Positions 5,581 to 11,675 of a stretch of DNA of 17,531 nt are shown in pieces (position 1 is the stretch's first letter; each line of letters opens with the position of its first letter). Below the pieces are notes generated by a model. That model saw only the letters and a program-made list of their open reading frames with translations. It did no database searches and was not told where the DNA came from. The stretch comes from Actinomycetes bacterium (GTDB lineage: Bacteria > Actinomycetota > Actinomycetes > Streptosporangiales > Streptosporangiaceae), in contig JAOPYP010000657.1 of assembly GCA_025964635.1 (NCBI GenBank), forward strand, positions 1-17,531. Reading direction: 5' to 3'. Made by a program: the position numbers and the translations under genes.

Positions 5581-7587
5581 TCACCGGGGTGCACCGTGAT
5601 CCCCTGCAGTCTGACCTAGCGCCGTCCGATCCGGGCCGGTTTGCCCCAGGGTGACGCCCGGGCCGGATAGTTCTGGCCGTCCCGGCCCGGGCAGCGGGCC
5701 GGTCCCCCGGCCCGGCAGCCGCACGTCGGCCGGGTCGGGCAGCGGCGCGCTGCTGACCCTGGGCAGGGTCACGATGGCCGGGTCACATTCCACGGACGTC
5801 AGCACCGGGCCACCGGAACCCCGGGTGACCAGCAGCAGCGCCTGATCGGGCAGATTCTGCAGCACCGCGGGCTCGACGGCGTACTCGTAGACCCGCTTGC
5901 TGGCCGCGGCGTTGCTCCAGTTGGTGCTCTCAGCCCAGGACCGGGCGGTGGACCAGTTCCGGGCCACCGACCTGCTCCGTGAGTGACGGCGCGACTCATC
6001 GCGGCCCGCGTTCCGCAGCCCGGGCCGCTGGGAACCACCCGGCCAGCCCGCGTGGCCGCCGACGTGGATGGTGTCGGTGGTGGTCTGGCCCTCGGTCTCG
6101 GTCAGCGTGTGCGTGTCACTGCCGCCGAGGGTGGCGGTGACGTTCGAGATCACGAACCGGTGCTGCCTGCCGATGTACGCCGCGGCCTGCTCCGCCTCGG
6201 CGTGGTGGCCGAGCCGCATGAACGCGGCGGTGCCGCCGCCGAGCATGCCCAGGCCGGTGTCGCGCAGATGGCGGAACAGCAGCGTCAGCGGGACGCCGCG
6301 CCGCTCGCACGCCCCGGCCAGCCGCTCCAGGTGGGGGCGGCTGATCTCGTCCGCGCCTACGATGATGACGGCGGGGGCCGGGTCGTTGCTGCTGGTCACC
6401 TGGACGGTCAGCCACTGGACCGCGAGCGCCGCCAGGACCTCGGCGCGGGCGCTGCGGGCTGCGGGCTCCAGGGCCAGGCAGGTGTAGTACGCGGGTGGCT
6501 CCGGGGCGGCCGGAGGCTGGCCGGGCGGCTCGGTGTGCTGGGCGAGCGCGGTCAGGAAGGCCTCGATCCGTACTAAATTCGGCTCGATCTGGCGCCGGTG
6601 TTCCGGCGGGAACAGCTCGGAAGAGATCAGTGCCTGCTCCGCGGGGGAGAGCACGGCGGGGCGCTCGGCGTGGCCGAGCGCGGCCCGGACCGCCGCGGCC
6701 AGCCGGCCCGGGGTGACGTTCCCGCCGAGGGCCCCGTGCAGCTGCTCCAGAACCCGGGTGTCCACGGCCCGCTCGGCGCGGGCCGCGCCGGCCGGGCCGC
6801 CCGAGTGCACCGCCTCGGCCAGGGCGTCCGCGAACTGGGCCGCGGACAGTCCGGAGAGCACGCCCGAGGCGCCCAGCTGGGCGGGCAGCAGCCAGACGGC
6901 GGCGGGGACACCCGCGGCGCGGGCGGTGTCGGTGAGTTCCTGGCTGACCACCTCGCCGGTCAGATCGACGGTCAGCACCGGCTGGCTGGCCAGCAGCGAG
7001 GTGCCGTGGGTGGTGAGCAGCGCCTGCCAGCCGCGCAGGCTGCCGCCGAACACGTCGGCCCGCTGCGTGCCCCCGGGCAGCTGGGCGCTGCCCCACTCGT
7101 CGACCTGATCCAGCCGGCTCAGCTCGGCCTGCTGCCACGCTTCCTCGCGCTGCTGCCAGGCACGGACCGCCCGCTGGTGCTCGTCGGCGACCCGGCCGGC
7201 CGCGGCGGCGGCCTGGCGTGCCTTCCGCCACCGCAGGAAGGTGAGCGTCATGCCGGGGCCGCAGATGAGCAGGGCGATCAGGTCGCTGACGACCGGAGGA
7301 CCGCTGCCGCTGATATTGGCCGCGCAGCCGTTGGCCAGCAGCAGCACGACGAACAGGAGGGTGCTGGGGATGCCCAGGAATTTGCGGATCTTCCGGTACG
7401 CCTTTTCCGCCGATTCGGCCTGCTGGGCCGCGGCGGCCCGCATCGCCTCAAGGTCGGGCCGGGGCTCGGGAAATGGCGCGGCGAGCTGGCGGCGGTCGCG
7501 GAACACCCAGCCCAGCCGGGGTCCCGGGGTGAACAGGCTGGCCCGCCGGTCCGCCGCATCCGCGACCGGTGCTGGCGGCATGCTCAT
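5581..7587 (-). CDS. Two-span membrane protein resembling a degenerate VirD4/TraD/HerA-type ATPase
   Basis: This 668-aa protein has membrane spans at about 72-89 and 99-117, then a charged helical stretch (about 121-163). The segment GGSLRGWQALLTTHGTSLLA (181-200) with VLTVDLTG sits where coupling-protein ATPases begin their core. Residues 407-415 (VIIVGADEI) resemble Walker B, and 456-482 (FMRLGHHAEAEQAAAYIGRQ then HRFVIS) resembles the VirD4/TraG region after it. A Ser/Trp-rich linker (about 532-562, NWSTARSWAESTNWS) precedes KRVYEYAVEPAVLQNLPDQA and VECDPAIVTLP, typical of the C-terminus of these actinobacterial proteins. No GxxxxGK[ST] loop was found, so ATP hydrolysis is doubtful. The ATG at 7587 has AGGGGAG eight bases upstream; the longer reading to 7857 adds a non-homologous Arg-rich leader. 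It may be an anchor or sensor rather than a DNA pump. The 115-aa gene follows in the operon. Confidence 0.7.
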   Translation of the reverse strand: MSMPPAPVADAADRRASLFTPGPRLGWVFRDRRQLAAPFPEPRPDLEAMRAAAAQQAESAEKAYRKIRKFLGIPSTLLFVVLLLANGCAANISGSGPPVVSDLIALLICGPGMTLTFLRWRKARQAAAAAGRVADEHQRAVRAWQQREEAWQQAELSRLDQVDEWGSAQLPGGTQRADVFGGSLRGWQALLTTHGTSLLASQPVLTVDLTGEVVSQELTDTARAAGVPAAVWLLPAQLGASGVLSGLSAAQFADALAEAVHSGGPAGAARAERAVDTRVLEQLHGALGGNVTPGRLAAAVRAALGHAERPAVLSPAEQALISSELFPPEHRRQIEPNLVRIEAFLTALAQHTEPPGQPPAAPEPPAYYTCLALEPAARSARAEVLAALAVQWLTVQVTSSNDPAPAVIIVGADEISRPHLERLAGACERRGVPLTLLFRHLRDTGLGMLGGGTAAFMRLGHHAEAEQAAAYIGRQHRFVISNVTATLGGSDTHTLTETEGQTTTDTIHVGGHAGWPGGSQRPGLRNAGRDESRRHSRSRSVARNWSTARSWAESTNWSNAAASKRVYEYAVEPAVLQNLPDQALLLVTRGSGGPVLTSVECDPAIVTLPRVSSAPLPDPADVRLPGRGTGPLPGPGRPELSGPGVTLGQTGPDRTALGQTAGDHGAPR

Positions 7588-7887
7588 GCCGATCACTCCC
7601 CTGGGCCTGGGCGGCTCCGGCCGGGCTGGAACGGAGCCGCACGCCCCTGGTAGGCAAGTCGTGATGTTACCAAATACCCGCTGACGGCTCCTTTTCCAAA
7701 GGAGCCGGCCGCGCGTCCCAGTCCCGCGGGCGTCTCGGCCGCGACGGGCCCGGGCCGGGGACCTTTGCCTCGGGTTCATTGCGCCGGGCCTTTGCCCGGA
7801 ACGCACGTGCCCCGGCCGCCCCGATGTTTCCGCCACATAAACAACGGCGCACCGCATTACTGCCGGGTTTCGTCTGGGGGCCGCCCA
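7588..7887. other. Divergent intergenic region, mostly 5' leader of the VirD4-like gene
   Basis: This roughly 300-bp stretch between divergent genes holds two small hairpins (7686-7706 and 7784-7799) and an AT-richer patch near 7830-7860. On the minus strand TTGGAA, 17 bases, TATTTG occurs next to the first hairpin (about 7699-7671) and is the best but weak promoter candidate for the 668-aa gene. No coding gene is supported here. Confidence 0.4.
7686..7706. repeat. 9-bp inverted repeat upstream of the VirD4-like gene
   Basis: GGCTCCTTT (7686-7694) and AAAGGAGCC (7698-7706) flank a 3-base spacer. The arm contains AGGAG, so on either strand it could form a hairpin that carries a Shine-Dalgarno-like sequence. 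Placed about 100 bases before the ATG at 7587, it might be an operator overlapping a weak promoter (TTGGAA ... TATTTG). Confidence 0.5.
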
Positions 7888-7916
7888 TTGACCCGGGCTG
7901 CGCTCCGTCTTAGCGT
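7888..7916 (+). promoter_or_regulatory. Sigma-70 (HrdB-type) promoter of the amidohydrolase operon
   Basis: TTGACC (7888-7893), a 17-base spacer and TAGCGT (7911-7916) match the actinobacterial housekeeping consensus TTGAC(N)16-18 TAnnnT. Transcription would start near 7923, giving a leader of about 65 bases before the TTG start at 7989. It faces the right direction and nothing of similar quality lies nearby. Confidence 0.7.
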
Positions 7917-7988
7917 CAGTGCTGGCTGATTGTTTCAGTGTGCGAACTTTCCGGTCATACTCATCGCTGGCAGCCAGAGGGGTTGGCC

Positions 7989-9221
7989 TTGCGCCTTTAC
8001 CAGACAGGCGCGCTGCTGACCGGCGCGCACAGTGAGCTCATCCCGCGCGCCGGGGTGCTGGTCGACGGCCCCCGGATCATCGCGGCCGGGCCGGTCGACT
8101 CCCTCCCGGCGGACCACGTCATCCCACCGGACGTGGTCGACCTGGGCGACCTGACCGTGATGCCCGGGCTGGTGGACGCGCACGTTCACCTCGGTTTCGA
8201 CGGCGGCCCGGGCCCGGTGGCCCGGATGAAAGCGGAAACCGACAGCGAGCAGCTGATCCTCATGCTGCGCAGCGCCCGTGAGCTGCTCTCGGCCGGGGTC
8301 ACCACCGCACGGGACCTGGGCGCCCGCTCCTTCCTGGACGTCGCGGTCCGCACCGCGATCGCCAGCGGGATGGCCGACGGGCCGCGGCTGGTGACCGCGG
8401 CCCGGCCGCTCACCCCGACCGGCGGGCACTGCTGGTTCATGGGCGGGGAGTGCGACAGCCCGGACGAGCTGCGCCGGATGGTCCGGCTGCACCACAAGAT
8501 GGGTGCCGACTTCGTCAAGGTCATGTCCACCGGCGGGTTCATGACCGAGGGTGCGCCGCCATGGTCGGCGCAGTTCAGCCCGGCCGAACTGGACGCGGTG
8601 GTGACCGAGGCCCACCGGCTCGGCCAGCGGGTGGCCGCGCACGCCCACGGCCGGCCGGGCATTGCCCAGGCCGTGGCGGCGCGGGTGGACACCATCGAGC
8701 ACTGCTCGTTCGCCGGGCCGGACCGGAAGTACGGCTCGGATTTCGACCCCGCTGTGGTGGATGAGATCGCCGCCGCGGGCATATACGTATGCCCGACCAT
8801 GAACGTGCACGCGCTGACGATGCGTGACCGTTTCGGCGATGCGCTGGATAAGGTGATCATGGGACTGTATTCGGGCGGCGCGCAGATTATCGCGGGCACA
8901 GACGCCGGGATCGACAACTGCCCGCACGGCGCCTACGTGTCGGGCCTGGAGGCGCTCGCGATGGTGGGCCTGCCCGCGGTGGAGATCCTGGACGCGGCCA
9001 CCCTGCGGGCGGCCCGGGCGCTGGGCGTGGACGACCGGACCGGGACCCTCGAGCCGGGCAAGGACGCGGACCTCATCGCGGTCCGCGGCGATCCGCGGTC
9101 TGATCTCTCCGTCCTGCACCACGTGGAGCTGGTGGTGGCCCGCGGCGCGGAGCACCGTCCCGCGCGGCACCGGGTCCAGGCGGGCGCGCTGGCGGCCCCG
9201 GCCGGGCCCGGCCCCCGGTGA
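7989..9221 (+). CDS. Metal-dependent amidohydrolase (imidazolonepropionase/prolidase-like)
   Basis: The 410-aa product is a cytosolic hydrolase of the amidohydrolase superfamily, with a beta-sandwich start and end around a TIM barrel. Metal-binding residues are visible: H65 and H67 in DAHVHLG, K177 in DFVKVMSTGG (probable carboxylated lysine), H218/H220 in AHAHG, H238 in EHCSF and D305 in AGTDAG. The C-terminal GTLEPGKDADLIAVRGDP is a family signature. The nearest subgroup is imidazolonepropionase-like/Xaa-Pro dipeptidase-like enzymes that cleave N-acyl amino acids, dipeptides or lactam rings. The TTG start at 7989 is supported by AGAGGGG six bases upstream; an in-frame GTG at 7938 has no ribosome site and lies very close to the predicted transcription start. 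The last four bases, GTGA, overlap the start of the PLP-enzyme gene, so the two are translationally coupled. Confidence 0.92.
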   Translation: MRLYQTGALLTGAHSELIPRAGVLVDGPRIIAAGPVDSLPADHVIPPDVVDLGDLTVMPGLVDAHVHLGFDGGPGPVARMKAETDSEQLILMLRSARELLSAGVTTARDLGARSFLDVAVRTAIASGMADGPRLVTAARPLTPTGGHCWFMGGECDSPDELRRMVRLHHKMGADFVKVMSTGGFMTEGAPPWSAQFSPAELDAVVTEAHRLGQRVAAHAHGRPGIAQAVAARVDTIEHCSFAGPDRKYGSDFDPAVVDEIAAAGIYVCPTMNVHALTMRDRFGDALDKVIMGLYSGGAQIIAGTDAGIDNCPHGAYVSGLEALAMVGLPAVEILDAATLRAARALGVDDRTGTLEPGKDADLIAVRGDPRSDLSVLHHVELVVARGAEHRPARHRVQAGALAAPAGPGPR

Positions 9222-10390
9222 GCACGCTCGCCAGGTCGCTCGACCGCATCACCATCGCCGAACTGCGCCGCCGGGGCGGCCTGAAGTGGACCTTTGCCGG
9301 CCCCGACGTGCTCGGGGCGTTCGTCGCCGAGATGGATTTCGGCACTGCCCCTGAGGTGGATGCGGCGCTCCGCGAGGTGATCGCGCGGCAGGACTTCGGG
9401 TACCTCCCGCCTGCCACGGCCCGGCGGATGGCCGAGGCCTGCGCGGCGTGGCTGGCGGACCGGCACGGCTGGGCCGTGGACCCGGACCGGATCCGGCCGC
9501 TGCCCGACGTCATCAAGGGCCTCGAGGCGGCGATCACCCTGTTCTCCCGCCCGGGCAGCCCGGTGATCCTGCCCACCCCGGCCTATATGCCGTTCCTGAG
9601 CGTGCCGCCGCTCCTGGGCCGGGAGATCATCCAGGTGCCGATGACCGCGGCCGAGGACCGGGCCGTCCTCGATCTGGACGGCATCGACGCGGCGTTCCGC
9701 GCGGGCGGCCACCTGCTCATCCTGTGCAACCCCTGCAACCCGGTGGGCCGGGTGTACACCCGGGCCGAGCTGGCCGGAGTCAGCGAGGTCGTGGAACGGC
9801 ACGGCGGCCGGGTGTTCGCCGACGAGATCCACGCACCGCTCACCTACCCGGGCCACGATCACATCCCATATGCCTCGCTCAGCGACGTCACGGCCCGGCA
9901 CACCCTGACCTCGACCTCGGCGTCCAAGGGCTGGAACCTGCCCGGCCTGAAGTGCGCCCAGCTCGTCCTGAGCAACGACGCGGACCAGGAGCTCTGGGCG
10001 GAGGCGGGCCGGATCATCGAGCACGGCGCGAGCACCCCCGGCGTGCACGCCAACATCGCGGCGTTCACCGCCGGGCGGGACTGGCTCGCCGAGGTGCTGG
10101 ACTACCTGGACGGGAGCCGGATGATGCTCGGGAACCTGCTCGCCGAGTACCTGCCCGGGGTCCGCTACCAGCCCCCGGAGGGCACCTACCTGGCCTGGCT
10201 GGACTGCCGCGGGCTGGGGCTGGGGGACAGCCCCGGCGAGTTCTTCCTGGACAAGGCGGGGGTGCTGGTCAACGACGGGCCGGCGTTCGGGGAAGCGGGC
10301 GCAGGGCATGTGCGGCTCAACTTCGCCACCCCCCGGCCGGTCCTCACCGATATCGTCCGCCAGCTAGGACAGGCCGTGGCCAACCGCTGA
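9218..10390 (+). CDS. PLP-dependent aminotransferase class I/II, MalY/PatB C-S lyase type
   Basis: This 390-aa enzyme matches the MalY/PatB branch of fold-type I PLP enzymes, which cleave carbon-sulfur bonds of cystathionine or cysteine conjugates, or act as aminotransferases. The branch is suggested by VAEMDFGTAPEV near residue 40. The cofactor-binding residues are in place: Y123 in PTPAYMPF, CNPCNPVGRV (170-179) with the conserved NP, ADEIHAPLTY (201-210), Schiff-base lysine K237 in STSASKGWNLPGLKCA, and carboxylate-binding R366 in HVRLNFATPR. The GTG start (9218) shares four bases with the end of the amidohydrolase gene. Activity on a sulfur-containing intermediate released by the amidohydrolase is a reasonable inference, but an ordinary transaminase is not excluded. 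The oxygenase gene starts 66 bp downstream. Confidence 0.92.
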   Translation: MSTLARSLDRITIAELRRRGGLKWTFAGPDVLGAFVAEMDFGTAPEVDAALREVIARQDFGYLPPATARRMAEACAAWLADRHGWAVDPDRIRPLPDVIKGLEAAITLFSRPGSPVILPTPAYMPFLSVPPLLGREIIQVPMTAAEDRAVLDLDGIDAAFRAGGHLLILCNPCNPVGRVYTRAELAGVSEVVERHGGRVFADEIHAPLTYPGHDHIPYASLSDVTARHTLTSTSASKGWNLPGLKCAQLVLSNDADQELWAEAGRIIEHGASTPGVHANIAAFTAGRDWLAEVLDYLDGSRMMLGNLLAEYLPGVRYQPPEGTYLAWLDCRGLGLGDSPGEFFLDKAGVLVNDGPAFGEAGAGHVRLNFATPRPVLTDIVRQLGQAVANR

Positions 10391-10456
10391 CCGTGGCAGC
10401 CGATCGGGCCAGGGCACAATGGGGCACCGTGGCCATCACCGGAAAGGACCGATGCC

Positions 10457-11419
10457 GTGCCTGCGACCGTCCCCGTCATCGACCTGACGCCCTGGTACGA
10501 GGGCGGCCCCCAGGACCGCGCCGGGGTCGCCCGCCAGGTGGACGAGGCCCTGCGCTCCTCCGGGTTCCTGCTCATCACCGGTCACCGCGTGCCCGCGGAG
10601 GTGCGGGCGCAGACCCGCGCCACGGCCCGCGAGTTCTTCGCCCTGCCCGCGGAGGTTAAGGCCCGGTACGCGATCACGGTGGGCGGGCGCGGCTGGATTC
10701 CGCCCGGCGCGGAGGCCAACGGGTACGCGGAGGGCACCGCGACGCCGCCGGATCTGAAGGAATCGTTCTCGCTCGCCGCCGACCAGCCGACGGGTGACGC
10801 CGGGATCGATGCCCGCTGGTTCCGGCCCAACGTGTGGCCGGCCGAGGTCCCGCAGCTACGGCCGGTGGTCGCCGACTACATCAGCCGGATGCACGCGCTG
10901 TCGGATGAGCTGATGTCATTGTGCGCCGTGGCCCTGGGCCTGCCGGCCGGGTTCTTCGCGCCATTCCTCGATCACCCCACCTACGGGGTGAACCTCAACT
11001 GGTACCCGCCGGCCGACCCGGGCCGGCCGCCGGAACCTGGGCAGTACCGGATCGGCCCGCACACCGATTTCGGCACCGTCACCGTGCTCGACCGGGAGCC
11101 AGGCCGCGGCGGCCTGCAGATCTACACGCTCGACGGGACGTGGATTGATGCGCCGTACAATCCCGCCGCTCTGACCGTCAACATCGGCGACCTGCTCGCC
11201 CGCTGGACCGGCGACCGCTGGCGGTCCACCCGGCACCGGGTGCTGCCCCCGCAGGCTGAGGCGCCGGACGAGGACCTGCTCTCGCTGATCTTCTTCTACG
11301 AGGCCAACCACGACGCCGTGGTCGAGTCGCTGCCCGCCCCCATCGGCCGCACCAGCTTCCCGCCGGTGATCGCGCACGAGTACATCGGGGAGAAACTCGA
11401 TGCGATCGGCGTGGCCTGA
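10457..11419 (+). CDS. Isopenicillin-N-synthase-like 2-oxoglutarate/Fe(II) oxygenase
   Basis: The 320-aa product has the DIOX_N helix region (PVIDLTPWYEGG, then EALRSSGFLLITGHRVP, EFFALPAEVKARYA) and a 2OG-Fe(II) jelly roll with iron ligands H202 and D204 in GPHTDFGTVTVL and H260 in STRHRVLPP. The family's RxS co-substrate motif appears as DLLSLIFFYEAN (273-284): S276 is kept but the Arg two positions earlier is Leu. Because that Arg binds the 2-oxoglutarate or substrate carboxylate, cofactor use may be altered. The GTG start at 10457 is supported by AAAGGA eight bases upstream. It follows the lyase gene by 66 bp without a terminator and is followed by a VOC gene remnant. Probable roles are amino acid or natural-product oxidation; the substrate is unknown. 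Confidence 0.9.
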   Translation: MPATVPVIDLTPWYEGGPQDRAGVARQVDEALRSSGFLLITGHRVPAEVRAQTRATAREFFALPAEVKARYAITVGGRGWIPPGAEANGYAEGTATPPDLKESFSLAADQPTGDAGIDARWFRPNVWPAEVPQLRPVVADYISRMHALSDELMSLCAVALGLPAGFFAPFLDHPTYGVNLNWYPPADPGRPPEPGQYRIGPHTDFGTVTVLDREPGRGGLQIYTLDGTWIDAPYNPAALTVNIGDLLARWTGDRWRSTRHRVLPPQAEAPDEDLLSLIFFYEANHDAVVESLPAPIGRTSFPPVIAHEYIGEKLDAIGVA

Positions 11420-11443
11420 GCCGCTCCCCGGGGGGAACACACC

Positions 11444-11536
11444 ATGAACATCGGCCGGCTGGATCATCTCGTCCTCACCGTGGCCAGCATCAAGGCGCGG
11501 CGGCCGACACCCGGCCGCGCGGACCGGCCGGCGTAA
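11444..11536 (+). pseudogene. Remnant of a VOC/glyoxalase-family gene (first about 18 codons)
   Basis: ATG 11444 opens MNIGRLDHLVLTVASIKAR, the characteristic first strand of VOC (glyoxalase/bleomycin-resistance) proteins, including the metal-ligand His in LDHLVLTV. After about residue 18 the similarity stops: the frame runs through RRPTPGRADRPA to TAA at 11534-11536, giving only 30 aa against the usual 120-150. A GGGGGGA lies about eight bases before the ATG and the oxygenase stop is 24 bp upstream, so this was the fourth gene of the operon before a deletion removed most of it. It could still be translated as a peptide, but it cannot fold as a VOC protein. Confidence 0.75.
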
Positions 11537-11587
11537 CAGTCCGGCTAACAGGTCGGCAATTCCATGAAGCGCGATGACAATTAGTGC

Positions 11588-11635
11588 TTAATGGCACAGG
11601 ATAGGGCGCCTACGGTAGCGTCCAGTTGGGTAGCG
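11588..11635 (+). promoter_or_regulatory. Possible conservon promoter with GGTAGCG direct repeats
   Basis: TTAATG (11588-11593), 17 bases and TACGGT (11611-11616) form a weak promoter-like pair in a locally AT-richer region after the VOC remnant. Two copies of GGTAGCG (11614-11620 and 11629-11635), 15 bases apart, overlap and follow the -10. They lie upstream of the ribosome site AGGAG (11664-11668) of the kinase gene. The -35 match is poor, so this is tentative. Confidence 0.3.
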
Positions 11636-11675
11636 ACGGGATTCCGGGGCACGGGATCGATCCAGGAGTGACCAG

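Noticed and set aside
5581..7587. A conjugative element
   Set aside because: A VirD4-like protein alone, without relaxase, integrase, Tra-type translocase or att sites in the window, does not support mobility.
7587..7857. 90-codon N-terminal extension of the VirD4-like gene
   Set aside because: It is Arg/Pro-rich with no family resemblance, while ATG 7587 has a good ribosome site.
7938..7988. Upstream GTG start for the amidohydrolase
   Set aside because: There is no ribosome site and it lies about 15 bases from the predicted transcription start; TTG 7989 has AGAGGGG at ideal spacing.
8933..10309. Open frame of 458 codons on the minus strand opposite the amidohydrolase and PLP-enzyme genes
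   Set aside because: The composition is low-complexity Arg/Gly/Pro/His and the other strand has two clear enzyme genes with all catalytic residues.
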